From assembly GCF_963576675.1 (NCBI RefSeq), contig NC_088917.1:16954001-17018000 (forward strand): a DNA stretch of 64,000 bases. Direction: 5' to 3'. Below are positions 1 through 11,462 of this stretch, one piece after another. This stretch comes from Euphorbia lathyris. Taxonomy: Eukaryota; Streptophyta; Magnoliopsida; Malpighiales; Euphorbiaceae. Positions within the stretch are counted from its first letter, which is position 1. Each line of letters opens with the position of its first letter. A program made the position numbers and the translations under genes. The notes below the pieces were generated by a model, which had not been told where the DNA came from, did not search any database, and saw nothing but the letters and a program-made list of their open reading frames with translations.

Positions 1-183
1 TATATTTTTTAGTTTCTTCTTATTTGTGTATTATTGATTCATGAATATGTTTATAGATTTCAATGAAATTTGATGTGAATTTTAATATTTTAATCATTAA
101 TAATTATGCATTTATGTTTTAGTTATTGTTTTACTACAAAGGAACACTCTTGGATCCAAATTTAATGTTCTGTTTTCGTGCAA

Positions 184-1855
184 AATATGTGCTTTTGGAC
201 TGTTAATATATTTTAGTCCACTTATTCCAAGATTGTTGCAGTTTCGAAATTGCAAGGCCTGCATCATTAATTTGAATTTCAATTAAATTTAATTAACATC
301 TATAAAAATAAAGGCAAAAAGCATTATTAGGCCCCTGATCTTTCACTTTTTGGTTCACTAAGCCCCTGATCATTTATTTTTGGTCTCATTAAGCCCTTGA
401 TGACCAAATTAAGTCATTTTGAACATAAAATTCGGTTAACAGATTGTCATTCATTGCCCTGCATTCGAAATTTGTCTTTTTTCACTGTTTGAAAGCAGTT
501 TTGGATGTGTAATTTGGCTATAGAAAAACTGTAAAAACCTTAATTCGAACTGCAAAAAATATTTTTTTTTAATAATTTCAAATACAGATGAAGTTAATAA
601 CGTCTTTTTAACATAATTAGATGTTCACAACTTACTAATTTGGTAATCAAGGGCTTAATGAGACAAAAAAAGAATGATCAGGGGCTTAATGTATCCAAAT
701 AAAAGATCAAGGGCTTAATGAACCAAAAAGTGAAAGACCAGGGCCTAATGATGCTTTTTCCTAAAAATAAATGAACATAATAAATTTTCTTGTATTCTAA
801 TTTTCTTTTATTTTTATTTTGTTTACCCGCGGTCTCATGCATCTGCTCATGATGACCTGAAAATAGAAAAAATAAGTAAATTACATATATACAGCTTTAA
901 CGTCCACATGTTCTTACTTCCGTTTTTAGGCATTGATAAGAGTTTCTTTTTATAAATTTTATTATATGAAGCCAATATTGCTGGATGTTATGTTATCTAG
1001 GTCTAAAATCCAAGTTGGAAACCGTAAATTAATTAATTTATTTTTACAGTTTTTATGCTAAGAGCATATATACACTTTCCAATAACCTTAAGTTAAAATT
1101 GATTTTACCTCTATGTATTATAATGAAAAAAATAAAAATAAATAAATAACCTTATTAGTCCACCAAGTTGAGCCGTGGCCATCAAAAGTACCAGATCCAT
1201 CAAGTGTAAGACCATTTACACCGTCGAACAGCAGCCAAAATTGAGCGTTGCAGTTAGGCCATTGACCACCACTGGGTGCTACTATTTTCCCTATAACCTG
1301 TCACCCATTTACTTTTCAATAATTAATCTGAGTACTCGATCTCAGACTCAACAGACACGATTTATCTATTATTATTATTTACTGTATTTTCTTTCTCTAA
1401 CATAAAATGGCTATTAAATATGTTTAGTTTATAAAATAATAAAAATAAGCATATACCTTCATATGGATAGCCTTAGACTTGCAAGGGCCTTTAAATATCA
1501 AAGGCTTCAAAAGAAATGTTCCTGATGGCACTACGAGAGTTGGTATATTTCCTTTCTGTTCCTGTGCTTCACACAAGCCTCTCCATGCATTTAAGAAAGC
1601 CTTCAAAAATAACAATTAAAAAATATTAATATTTTGTTACTATATAAAATTTGAGAAAAAAAGTTATCATATATAATAGAAACAATTATAAAACAAAAAA
1701 ATAGAAATAATTACATTATAATTATCAGTTTTTCCATCTCCAACTGCCCCAAAATCTTTCACATTAAACATAATCTTCCCATCCCCAATGCTTACTAAAT
1801 TAGATGTAACAATTAAAAATACCCAAATGAAAGCTTGAAGTATTAAACCCTGCAT
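184..1855 (-). CDS. Polygalacturonase (GH28), 5' part, five exons, partial
   Basis: Pectin-degrading GH28 enzyme that would be secreted to the wall. Readable exons on the minus strand: 1855-1715, 1600-1457, 1297-1151, 856-827 and 258 to about 184, all with GT/AG borders and all phase 0. Exon 1 gives a hydrophobic signal peptide followed by FNVKDFGAVGDGKTDN, the family signature. Exon 2 has AFLNAWRGLCEAQ and PSGTFLLKPL. Exon 3 has FDGVNGLTLDGSGTFDGHG. Exon 4 is a 10-codon micro-exon ending MRPR, and exon 5 continues ALQFRNCNNLGISGL and NSPKAHI, as expected in this family. The start at 1855 is preferred over an in-frame ATG at 1882 because it leaves a normal signal peptide. The catalytic NTDG, DD and RIK motifs would lie left of position 1. 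After NSPKAHI the frame stops matching and no clear donor is visible, so the gene could be broken there. A MITE occupies the intron between exons 4 and 5. Confidence 0.8.
312..761. mobile_element. Mutator-type MITE inside the polygalacturonase intron
   Basis: The ends are long inverted repeats of roughly 100 bp, beginning AGGCAAAAAGCATTATTAGG on the left with its near-complement on the right. It is flanked by a 9-bp direct repeat taaaaataa (303-311 and 762-770), the target-site length typical of Mutator-like elements. It has no coding capacity. It lies in the intron between exons 4 and 5 of the polygalacturonase, so it need not disrupt the protein. Confidence 0.85.
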
Positions 1856-1940
1856 TTTAATTCTAAGAAATAAGTAAAACACTAAAATATTTGATTACAG
1901 AATGAAGAAATAGGATCGTTTACTCATATATATAGGTGAT

Positions 1941-1949
1941 TTTTATATA
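1941..1949 (-). promoter_or_regulatory. TATA box of the polygalacturonase gene
   Basis: TATATAAAA read on the minus strand, about 90 bases upstream of the ATG at 1855, the usual plant spacing. Confidence 0.45.
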
Positions 1950-1969
1950 CTTGTTCTCACTCATTTGAC

Positions 1970-2536
1970 TTGTTACATTTTTTAGTTGGATTTCTTATGG
2001 ATTTAGTTTAGTTACTAAAATATAAGTTTCATAAAATTCTAGTTGGATTTCTTATAATTCAGATTTTATTATATTTAGTTACACATTATACTACTAATAG
2101 GGGTATAAACATATATATAATGAATTAAATAGGTTAAAAAAAGTTGATTGTACTGAGATATCTTATGGATTCTGAATACCACAGATTAATCAGAAAAATT
2201 CACCAGACTTGGTAAATTTTGAGTAAATTTTTCACTTCAGAAACAATCTTTGTATTAACAGTTTCCTTATTATATAGGATTCTGTTGGATCAATGATATT
2301 AGATTATGTAACCCAAAAAAAATGATATTAGATTATCTAAATGGAGAAATTCTAACTATTTAACTTAACTAGTAAGAAATAGGATCATTTGACTTGTTAC
2401 ATTTTTTTCAATCCAAATCCTAAAATTATAATTGGATTTCTTATAATTCAGATTTATTATATTTAATTACATATTATACTACTATTAGGAACATACACGT
2501 ATCAATGAATTAAATAGGTTAAAAAAAATTCACTGT
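1970..2536. repeat. Direct duplication in the region upstream of the polygalacturonase
   Basis: A block at about 1970-2147 (containing TTGGATTTCTTATAATTCAG and AATGAATTAAATAGGTTAAA) recurs in the same orientation, diverged, at about 2385-2536. The sequence between the copies is unrelated AT-rich DNA. No gene is seen here. Confidence 0.6.
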
Positions 2537-2559
2537 TGAGTTATGTGATAGATTTCAGG

Positions 2560-3022
2560 TATGCACTGAACTTAAATGGTTATCTCAAAACGGTTACTCA
2601 ACTTCAATTTGTCTTAATAAAATCACTCAACTTTGAGTTTTGTTTCAATTAGGCCACTGACGATTTCAGTGATTAAGTGATACGTGAATTTGAGACAACT
2701 CATATTTCTAACCGAAATAACACATGACATCCACATATGCGCCATCTGGCTATCAAGTGTCGATTGTTTTTATAAAAAAAATCTAAATTTAGTTTGTTTT
2801 TTTTATAAAAATACCCGACATGTGGCTGTCACATTTCGTTTCGATCAGAGAATTGAGTTAACTCATGTTGACGTATCACCCATGTCATTATTTCGATGGA
2901 TTTTAACCACTAAAATCAACGGAATGACCTAATTGAGACAAAACGCAAAGTTGAATGATTTTATTGAGACAAATTGAAGTAAGTGACCATTTTGAAACAA
3001 CAATATACGTTCAATTACCAAT
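2560..3022. mobile_element. Foldback MITE with about 105-bp inverted ends
   Basis: The left arm (about 2564-2675) and the right arm (about 2916-3020) are inverted copies, sharing for example CTTCAATTTGTC and TCAATTAGG. The core has no credible gene. This looks like a Mutator-type or other long-TIR MITE; no clean target duplication was found, so the borders are approximate. Confidence 0.65.
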
Positions 3023-3370
3023 GATGCATTTAACCCTAATATTAATACATCTATCAGGTTTACTACTTGCTTTCCTGTTTAAAGCAATATATATATATTT
3101 TATCAGTGATTGATTATTTAATAATATTTGTCCCTTGATATCTATATTAGTGAAACACAAAGACTAAAATTTAAATTTGGCCCTTAAGGACTTGAAAATA
3201 AGTTTTTTTAAGAATTTGATGATATTCTAGGCATCTTTAATTCTTCAACTTTTTAGTTTTGAATTAATTTAGATAGAAAATAAGATTTCAACTCAGAAAA
3301 ATTCCAGACATAGGCCAAAACTAGCAGACTCTTTCATTCTATCTAATCCTTGCTGGCACTAAGCTACTCT
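3023..3370. other. Intergenic DNA, nothing recognised
   Basis: AT-rich sequence without a convincing ORF, RNA gene or repeat end. Confidence 0.5.
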
Positions 3371-4873
3371 GGTCCAGGCCCGTTCCTCAGCATGGGCAGG
3401 AGGGGCGCCTGCCCAAGGCCCAAGGATGAGAAGGGCCCCAATTATAGTAATGTATTGAAGAAATTACATAAAAAATCATGTTTGAATTTTAATTTATATT
3501 TAAGTAATTCCTATATTTGTGTTTTATCATTTCTTATTTTTATTTTTAATTTTGTCAAAATTCAGTTATTTTCTTCATTATTCAAAAACCATAATTTTGA
3601 AAAAAAAGAAAGTGGTATACGGATGTAGTAAAAAAAACTGAAAAATATGACAAAATAAAAAATTATTCTTTGAGTACGAGGAAATTATAAATATATACTT
3701 GATTCATGACTTTTGTCTAATTCACTCTAATGTATTAGTACCTATTAAATTATAGAGGAAATTACATAAAAAATCAAGTTTAAATTTTATTTTACATTTA
3801 AGCAATTTCTATTTTGTGTTTTTATCATTTCATACTTGTATTTCTAATTTTGTCAAATTCAGTTATTTTTTAATTATTCAAAAATTATAATTTTGGAAAA
3901 AAACGGAAATGTGAAATATAAAGGTGGTGAACAACTGAAAAATATGACAAAATAAAAATTTCTTTATTAAGTTATGAGGAAATTGTAAATATACACTTGA
4001 TTATGACTTTTCTGTAATTCACCCTAAATTATACTTGATTAAATTCAAAAAAAAAAATTATAGTTGATTAAAAACGTTGGCATTAGATTCTTTCCAAATT
4101 AGTTTTTCCAAATAAAAAAGTTGGCATCAGTCATTAAATATTCTTTCTAAATTCTCTACTTTATTTCGAATTCTTTCCAAATTTCCTAATAAAAACTTTG
4201 GGCATCAATTCTCTAATTTATCTCAAAGTATTTCTTTAATTATCTTTCCTACATATCAATTCCAACAAAAATTTATAATTTATCTTTTTTTTTTTAATCA
4301 CACTTCAATCCCAAAGAATATTAAACAGTAATATTATGCTACATCGTCATTTCATCTTCTCAATTCATCAGCTATAAAATCAATTTTGTTTTCTAATCAC
4401 CTCAATGTGAAACTTCCAATTACTAATAGTTTTTTTTGTTATCTTTGAGAAACACTATCAGATTCTGATTTACTCGGTATTCAAAAACAATTTGGAAAAA
4501 GTGTATCAAAATCTTCCAATTTCAAGACCTTAGGTGTTAAACCTCGTTAAATGATGTGATTTTCAAATTTGGTTTTTCATTTTTCTGTTATCATGCTTTG
4601 TATCGTAAAGAGCATAAAATCTATTAGAACCATTTCATAATTTATTAAATTTAAGAAATTTACTTCTAGAAATGCTCATAGACATCATTTTGTATAAGAA
4701 ATTGGGTATTTAAAGCAATATAAAATGTTTTTATTAGATATTAGTGTCAGTTTTAAGTAATCTTCTATTAGACAATTTATTTTTCTACTTATTTTTATTT
4801 ATTTCCACTTATTTATTAGGGCCCCATTTGGTAATTCACCGACAGGCCTCTAAAATCTCAAGATCGGCCCTGC
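3371..4873. mobile_element. Decayed hAT-like non-autonomous element
   Basis: The ends are GC-rich and roughly inverted: CAGGCCCGTTCCTCAGC on the left, and on the right the complement of GCAGGGCCGATCTTGAGAT. Just inside each end are further GGGCCCC blocks. This layout resembles old hAT elements of plants. The interior is AT-rich and non-coding. No 8-bp target duplication could be recognised. Confidence 0.45.
3457..4030. repeat. Tandem duplication of about 300 bp inside the hAT-like element
   Basis: The segment at about 3457-3735 (GAAATTACATAAAAAATCA through CTTGATTCATGACTTTTGTC) is repeated, diverged, at about 3757-4030. A related AT-rich sequence also occurs at 28556-28700 and 33910-34090, in the internal regions of another element. 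Confidence 0.6.
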
Positions 4874-5284
4874 AACAACCTAACAATGACAACAGTCGTG
4901 GCTATTAACAAGAACTAGTAAATCTATTGGATGGTCGCACGCATATCGTCGGTGACGATGATTACCAAACGAAAATATGACAATTACTGACGACATTGTG
5001 TCATTGGTAAATTGTTATTTTCTTGTAATAAGTACTAGACTTTGGTATCCATTCAAAACTCCAACCAATCAACCAATTAATCCTATATTAAAACTATAGA
5101 CCAAAGTCTCAAAATCAACAAGAAATCCCATGATTTTCAACTTTAGTTTAGCAAATTTATCTTTAGCTCTTCTTAGCAACAATTTGCTATCGAGTTAACC
5201 ACTTCTTTATATTTTTTTGTAAGTTATTTAATTTTCAAAAGGCATAAAGGTCATTTTTGTAGAAAAATGGCTCTCTTCTAAGAA
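4874..5284. other. Intergenic, possible end of an old CACTA element
   Basis: Around 4985-5028 the sequence GACGACATTGTGTCATTGG is followed by TTATTTTCTTGTAAT, which resembles a mutated CACTA right terminus (complement of CACTACAAGAAAA). No partner end was found. The rest is featureless. Confidence 0.2.
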
Positions 5285-5290
5285 GCTCAT

Positions 5291-5571
5291 ATTGTTAGTC
5301 TAAAGGAAAGAAGAGGAAAAGATGTATATTAGTTGTTCAAAGTCCCACATTGAAAAGTTAGACTTTTTAAGGTTCCTCACAACTAGCCTCCTCTAATTTC
5401 TAAGACTTAGTTGTTTTCTCCTCCTTTCTCTATTGTAATATTTTCTCATTTGCAATAATATTTAGTAGTGTCCGAGGACGTAGGTAATATTGGCTGAACC
5501 TCGTTAAATTCTGGTGTCTTCTCTATTTGTTTTATGCTTTAGCTTTCAATTTGGTAGTCCTTTCCGCAACA
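5291..5571 (+). mobile_element. Truncated copia-type LTR remnant
   Basis: The segment has the style of a plant copia LTR: CAAAGTCCCACATTG near the start, a pyrimidine-rich middle, GTCCGAGGACGTAGG, then GAACCTCGTTAAATTCTGG and an end at CCGCAACA. It runs TG...CA. A clean target duplication is not visible and no internal domain follows, so it is a solo or truncated LTR. Confidence 0.45.
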
Positions 5572-6336
5572 ATTTGGTTCCCTAAACTATAAAGTGAAAA
5601 TCAATTAACCCCCTGTTTTCCTCAAATCAGCAATGGGGTCCCTAATCTCTTCAAAAATCAACAATTAAACCCAAACTAAAGGAAGGGAAGCAAGAAGATT
5701 GAAAGCTGTTGGAGAGTAATGGGAGAATGAATAGCAAGGTCGAAGTATTTACGCCGGGTGACGAAGATTGCTTCAAGCGGTTTGAGATGAAAGTTTCTTT
5801 TATAGTTTGTTTTGTGAATCATATCAAATTGTTGCCTAGGCTTACAGATTTGTTCTGGTTTTGTTCTCATTTTCCTTGTGTTCTAGATTATCAATTTTCT
5901 ATCTTATCGTTTTCCTTGCAATAGGCATGAGCACATAAACGAGGAAAAGTTGTTTTTTTGTTTCATGGCACCAACGGATTAGTTTCATAATATTTATGTA
6001 CCTTAATTGACTGTTGAGTTTTGCTTCATATGCATGGTCCTTTATTCCTCTTTCACTACAACATGATGGTTCAATTCTTTCAAGTCAACTAGTTCATCAT
6101 CTATGGATTTATCAAGAAACAAAAACGAATTCAATTGTGAGATACGTAAGAAATTTCCTACAGTCACGCATTAAGATGCCATTCGAAACTATCACCAAAG
6201 ATCAATCCCTTCCTCTGTTAGTTTTCCTTTGCTATAGTTTGGGGTTGATTGCTGGGTTTTGAACAAATTGGGGACCGTTTTGCTGATTTTAAGAGAATGA
6301 GGAGCTAATTGATTTTGGCTTTATAGTTTGACGGTT
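5571..6336. mobile_element. Foldback MITE with about 120-bp inverted ends
   Basis: The left arm (5571-5690) and right arm (about 6205-6335) are inverted copies sharing CTATAAAG, AAAATCAATTA and AATCAGCAA at matching spacing. The middle shows only short open frames in both directions, none recognisable. The left border abuts the LTR remnant. Confidence 0.65.
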
Positions 6337-7010
6337 GAAATGGGCTTTATGCCATTTTCCAAACTCGATTTTATTTTTCCATCACTTATTTACTTTTCAA
6401 AGCGTCCTCTTTTCCTCCACAATTTCAATACCAAACTTTGTTTGTTATGTTTGTTGCACTCTTCTAGTTATGAATTTTTTTTTTATTTTTTGTCCTTTGA
6501 ACATTAAAAATCCTCTGATTGTAAGTCAAAGTGCACTCTTTTACTTTTCCATTGAGTTTTACATTTTCCACAAAAACTTTTACTTTTACCGTAATCAGTT
6601 GCTTCTCTAGTTCACATAAAATTTACAAAACACATTTTATGATTTTGATCTAAAAGTCGCTGGCATGCTCGTGAATTTCCTTTGTGTGCTAGAAATGCAT
6701 AAATATTTTTTTAGCAGGCTCAGTGGGAACCACAACAAGGCACCTAAACGTTTTTAAAGACAGAAATCCTTAATGCATCCAAAATGAAAAAATGCACCTA
6801 TAGTCCAGGGCAAGTAGTTGACATCGTTGACCAACTTGAAAGAGGTAAGCAAAGTTCACATTCAAAGGCACCTCTAGAAGATGCTCCCCAAAGAGCATCA
6901 TTTAACCGCCGCTAAAGTGCAAAAATTCCATTGGTAAAAAACAGTTTTTTTTAGTGATAATATTTACGATCAACTAAAAAGTAATGATGTTTTTGCTCCC
7001 AAAGTCAGTA
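6337..7010. other. Intergenic DNA, nothing recognised
   Basis: Low-complexity T-rich stretches and a short block near 6755-6900 with no recognisable reading frame. Confidence 0.45.
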
Positions 7011-7712
7011 ATTCGTAGCATTAATAATAAATGTAGAATTTTCTTTGGAAAGGAAAAAGTGATAATCATGTTGGGGCTTTAGTGGTGTGGGCTGATATAT
7101 GTTCTCCGAAAAAATTGTGGGGCCCTGGGAATTAGAGATTTGAATGTTTGGAATTATTCTCCAGTTGGGAAGCTCATTTGGGAGTTCTTGTCTAAAAAAA
7201 GTTCTCTTTGGACAGTGTGGATTCATGCTAATAAATTGAAGAAACTTAGTTTTTGGGGAATTGTTAGGCCATTTGATGGGAGTTGGAGTTGGACAGGTAT
7301 GCACAAAATAAAGCATATGTTTAAACCTTTCTTTTCTTATAAATTGGGGGATGGGAAGAGTTTTAATTTTTGGGATGATCCTTGGATTAATGATAAGAAC
7401 TTAAGGGAGCTTTTTCCTAGATTGGATATTTCTGATACTGATGTTGCTAGAGATATCAAGGTTGCTGATCTTGTTGGGAGGCAAGGGTGGCGTCTATCAG
7501 ACCTAAGTGATGAACTCACTGAGCAAGCTTGGCATGTGGTGAAACAAATACAAATTTATCCTAACGAGATGGATAGGATTGTCTGGAAGGGTAATAATAA
7601 GGGACAGTTTACTGTGGCCACTGCATATAAGGCTTTAATGCCAACTCAAGTTATTGTGGGTTGGTGGAAGGTTGGTTGGGGACATCAATTTATCCCAAGA
7701 CACAGTTTCATC
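7011..7712 (+). pseudogene. LINE (L1-type) ORF2 fragment, end of RT and zf-RVT region
   Basis: The frame reads IRSINNKCRIFFGKEK, then after a stop and frame wobble GALGIRDLNVWN, KLIWEFLSK, SLWTVWIHANKLKK, DGKSFNFWDDPWI, IVWKGNNKGQFTVATAYK and HQFIPRHSFI. This is the order seen after the polymerase core of plant L1 ORF2, running into the zinc-binding reverse-transcriptase domain (zf-RVT). In-frame stops before 7140 and abrupt loss of homology after 7712 show a dead, truncated copy. Confidence 0.8.
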
Positions 7713-7795
7713 TCGGAAAGGAAAAATAAAAATCATCTAGGAAACCAGAAGAGAATATTTGGAAGGAATCAAATCATAATATAATAGACAGCATA

Positions 7796-8745
7796 TGCAT
7801 AACAACAATATAACAAGAATGAAACAATGAGCATGCTTGAAAAGAAAGCACTTCATAATTTAATTACTAATTTTAATCTGATAGGAAATGCAATATAGTT
7901 TAGACAAAATCTCATATTGAAAATTCTGTTTGTGATATCGGTTAACAGATGAGCATGCCCACACTGCAGAAGACTTCTCATTATTACCATCACTCGCAGC
8001 ATTTTCTCACTGACTTCCTAACAAATACCATTTAGATATCTGCGAATTTATAAAATATAAACAGCACTTTACGGACTGTAACACGTGGAATATGTGAAGA
8101 ATGAAACCCTCCTACGAGCTTCTTTGACAGTCAAAAGGAGATGGAAAACATTATAGCATGGGAAAAGAATATTTTTTTCTAATTAAATGAGCTGTTCTTC
8201 CCACTGTGCAGGAACATTATAGCATAGAAAACATTTTTAATTGTATATGATAAACAGTAATTCCCAATGGAATGCAGCAATAATACCATCTTTTGACGAA
8301 TCATGGTAAGACTCATGAACTGAACTGGTAATATCATGGTAAAACTCAAACCCTTTGGAACTAGAAAAGCAAATTGCAGTCATCATTAGTACAAATGACT
8401 CACCAAAACTTCAACAAGCTCCACAAATTTCTTGCACAGGACATGCAACCGACCCATTCTGAAATTTATAAGGAATGTATGCTTTGAAATGGTATTTTCA
8501 ACTTCTTTAATGATGGTAGCATTGCAAATGTAAATTCTTGTAACTTGGTCACAGAAAGTGTGATTCATTCTTGCATTTTAACAGTAAATCTCAACTCAAT
8601 TTACTGCATTTTTTAAGGAAACTTGAAACAACAACAACAACAACGAAACAATGAGCATTTGAAAAGAAAACAATTCATTGAATTACTAATTTTAATCAGA
8701 TGGAAAATCCAATATTATAGTTTAGACATTAAGCAAGATCTCAAA
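7796..8745. repeat. Imperfect direct repeat pair downstream of the F-box gene
   Basis: A block at 7796-7920 (GAAACAATGAGCAT, AATTACTAATTTTAATC, TATAGTTTAGACA) recurs at 8624-8745. Both are in the orientation of F-box 3' flanking DNA, so this may be the trace of a tandem gene duplication whose second coding part was lost. Between them, 8404-8458 on the minus strand looks like a small exon with perfect AG/GT borders but is not recognisable. Confidence 0.5.
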
Positions 8746-8881
8746 ATGGAGGACAATACATCCTTCTGAACTACACAAGAATCTGAAGTAAAGTACTAAA
8801 ACCAAACATGTGATTACCTTGCTTACAAGCAAAAGGGTGGCCATTGAATCAATATGCTCCAACTAATAAGAAGTCTTTTTT

Positions 8882-9790
8882 CTAGTGACATAATTGTCCT
8901 ATTTCTGAACATAAACCATATGCTAGAGCACATTTGGACCGCCTCAACTCCTCCTCATCCTCCACAAGGGGTGTAACATCAACATCAACATCAACAACAA
9001 CAACAGGAGCATCAAAATTGTTTTGTTTATCAAGTAGAACAAGGCTAGGCACATATTTATACACACGACTAAATATGCATGCACTATGCTCTTCCACATT
9101 CATCAAATTCTTAATCTCTTCGTTGTTAATGTTGCGTGAAATGATGCATTCACTTTCTCGAACTGGTCCAACTCCTGATATTGGATTCAATAGAATCAAC
9201 ACTTCATCCTTATTTCTGAACCCCAACACTGGTGAATAGTAGAATTCCAATTTTAGCGTTGCTAACTTGATCCATGATTCCACGGAACCATACTCTTTCA
9301 TCACCCATACATGAGCTGCATACTCAGCCGGTTCAATAGCCGCAATTGATGAATCCCCAAATTCCATGATTCTCCTTGCATTTATTAAACCTGGCTGATG
9401 AGGCTGGAAATATGCCAAACATTCCGGTAATGAAATCTGATGAAAAGTCTCAGTCTTGACATCAAACACCATAATGAAATCACAATGGAAGTTCCGGTCA
9501 GGAAGAAGACCGAGTAACATGGGGCGTAAGTAGTCTTGTTCGTTATTGTCAAAAAGCAATGCGCAACTTCCAGAAGTTTTATCATAATAGTCCCGTTGAT
9601 GCAGAAATAATTGGGTATTTTGGGTTTTGAGATTGAGATTGAGATTGCCAAGGTAGTTTGAAATGAAAATTGGAGTTGTGATGAGAGAAAACCATGATTT
9701 ACAGACGCACCTGCACTGGATAATAGACTTCACCGGCAGCCTGGATAATATCTTCTCCGTCAACACTTCATCTGGTAAACAATCCCACAT
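8882..9790 (-). CDS. F-box protein lacking the central region
   Basis: Single-exon ORF of 302 residues. Residues 1-45 form an F-box (LPDEVLTEKILSRLPVKSI, CRCVCKSW), which binds SKP1 in SCF ubiquitin ligases. Residues about 95-225 match the later half of the F-box-associated (FBA) region: FIMVFDVKTETFHQISLP, HVWVMKEYGSVESWIKL, SPVLGFRNKDEVLIL. The segment normally between them (NGL motif, LWNP block, about 100 residues) is absent, and the usual length of such proteins is near 380-410. The open frame is preserved, so this is an in-frame deletion or a real short form. The tail is acidic and valine-rich. A TATA box precedes the start. Substrate unknown. Confidence 0.85.
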   Translation of the reverse strand: MWDCLPDEVLTEKILSRLPVKSIIQCRCVCKSWFSLITTPIFISNYLGNLNLNLKTQNTQLFLHQRDYYDKTSGSCALLFDNNEQDYLRPMLLGLLPDRNFHCDFIMVFDVKTETFHQISLPECLAYFQPHQPGLINARRIMEFGDSSIAAIEPAEYAAHVWVMKEYGSVESWIKLATLKLEFYYSPVLGFRNKDEVLILLNPISGVGPVRESECIISRNINNEEIKNLMNVEEHSACIFSRVYKYVPSLVLLDKQNNFDAPVVVVDVDVDVTPLVEDEEELRRSKCALAYGLCSEIGQLCH

Positions 9791-9858
9791 CCTCTCCTCA
9801 ACTCAATTCTGCCGCCCAAGTTAATCAGAAACAGATGGAAAAACGTATGTATGTAGAG

Positions 9859-9866
9859 TATTTATA
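9859..9866 (-). promoter_or_regulatory. TATA box of the F-box gene
   Basis: TATAAATA read on the minus strand, about 70 bases upstream of the ATG at 9790. Confidence 0.5.
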
Positions 9867-9914
9867 CCAGCCAAGGAGGGTTTAGTATTTGATAGGTACA
9901 AAGGGATAGATAGG

Positions 9915-10098
9915 CAGTTGCGTTCACATGGACTTGATGACCACATAAATTTGGTAATTCACCGTTAAATCTAGGCGGATTAAATATAAGCCTTAGGATG
10001 GAGATTCAAAACATCCTAATAAGGCTTATATTTAATCCGCCTAGATCTAACGGTGAATGACCAAATTTACGTTCATCAGACCTATGTGAACGCAACTG
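9915..10098. mobile_element. 184-bp foldback element upstream of the F-box gene
   Basis: Two arms of about 86 bases (9915-10002 and 10012-10098) are inverted copies at roughly 90% identity around a 10-base loop. The ends CAGTTGCG and CGCAACTG pair exactly, and GGCGGATTAAATATAAGCC pairs with its complement. It is a MITE or foldback element about 125 bp upstream of the F-box ATG and could alter its transcription or produce a hairpin RNA. Confidence 0.75.
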
Positions 10099-10345
10099 TA
10101 TAATCTAATATATTAACATAGGATGACATAGTTCTCTTTTCCGAATTAGAATTAAAATTAAAATTAAACATTTTTTAGTAAACATTTTCTAACATAGGAC
10201 CAAAGATATTAAAGGCTATTTATAATCTATAATAAAGTTCAAAATATAATTAAATAATAATAAAAGTTAAAAAATTTTAGAAAAAAAAGGTTAAGCATTA
10301 GAAAAGTGAGAAAAGGAGGAAAGCATATATTTGGATAAAATAGAC

Positions 10346-11140
10346 TTGGTCATGGGTTGGGTCGGGTCAGACTGAGTTCGAGTCGAACTCAACTGGGTTT
10401 TACACTAATTTTTTTTTATCCAAACCCAATCCAACCCGCATCTTTTAAAAATTGGGCTTGGTCCGGATTTAGCCCGAGCAGAAAACCTAACTCCCAAGCC
10501 CAGCTCGACCTGCCCAAAAAATTTCTTAAATTATAATTTATTATAAAATCTAATGGTGAATTACATCTTAATATATAAAATCCTCACAATTTCTGTAAAA
10601 TTATATAACTATATAATTTTTATCAAAAAAAATATATATGACTATATAATAAAATTATAATGTCAGTCCATAAAAAATCTACAAAATAGAATTCACAATG
10701 AAATTTCTATTTATTTTTTAATGGTATAATGGTGAATGAATTATTAATGGTATATAAGTTATTAACTACCAAGTCCTTAGTCCAAATGAAGAATGATATT
10801 CTGATGGTATCGATACAGAGTCTATTTTATTTAAATAATTATAATTCAGTTATTAAATTTGTCTTATTAATTCTTTTTTAAACTTAATAATTTATTCATT
10901 TATTATTAACTTAATTATATTATATATTTGGGTCGGGCCGGACTGAGACTAGGTCTTAAGACAAATCCCAAACCCAAACCACCTAGTGTTCAGGCTTAAA
11001 CAGGCTTGGACCGGATCAGACCAACTACACAAAATGTATGTCCAAGCCCAACACATAACGAGCGGGCTTGGATGAAATGGGCGGACCAACAGGCTGATAA
11101 ACAGTACTACGATAAACTGAGGAACGGGTCCAATGAAAAT
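10346..11140. repeat. Degenerate repeat with GGGTCGGG blocks
   Basis: Two GC-rich blocks, 10346-10520 and 10928-11130, both carry GGGTCGG...GACTGAG and several AAGCCC/GGGCTTGG motifs; an AT-rich 400-bp stretch separates them. Such sequence is common in old non-autonomous DNA elements of plants. No terminal structure is certain. Confidence 0.35.
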
Positions 11141-11307
11141 TTGGGATAAAAAGCTTTCCCACATATTAGAAAGTACGAAGAAATTAATCTTAAGTTTTGT
11201 ACTATGAATAAAGTTCCATACCAACAGAAAAACAATACCTTACTAGTCTAAGGAATAGCAAAGCAAGAGTTGATAATTTTTATCTCGCGCGTGCAAGTTT
11301 TTTTTAA

Positions 11308-11462
11308 TTAGGGTCAGACTGTTTACCGACTGGACCACTGGTTCCTGATCCAATTTTGATCTTGTTCGGTTTATTGCAAATGCAAGAAACCAGTTCAACT
11401 CGGACCGAAAACCTGACCGATTCCCGGTTGAACCGGCTAGTCCAGTCCGAGTTTGATAACAT
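11308..11462. repeat. Short GC-rich repeat fragment (AACCGG-rich)
   Basis: The block contains GGTTCCTGATCC, CGGTTGAACCGG and CAGTCCGAG before AT-rich DNA resumes. This resembles the AACCGG-type ends of degraded plant DNA transposons. No partner end or gene. Confidence 0.25.

Noticed and set aside
8404..8458. Small exon of an unknown gene (minus strand)
   Set aside because: The splice borders are perfect but no neighbouring exons or recognisable protein could be found; it is mentioned only inside the repeat entry.
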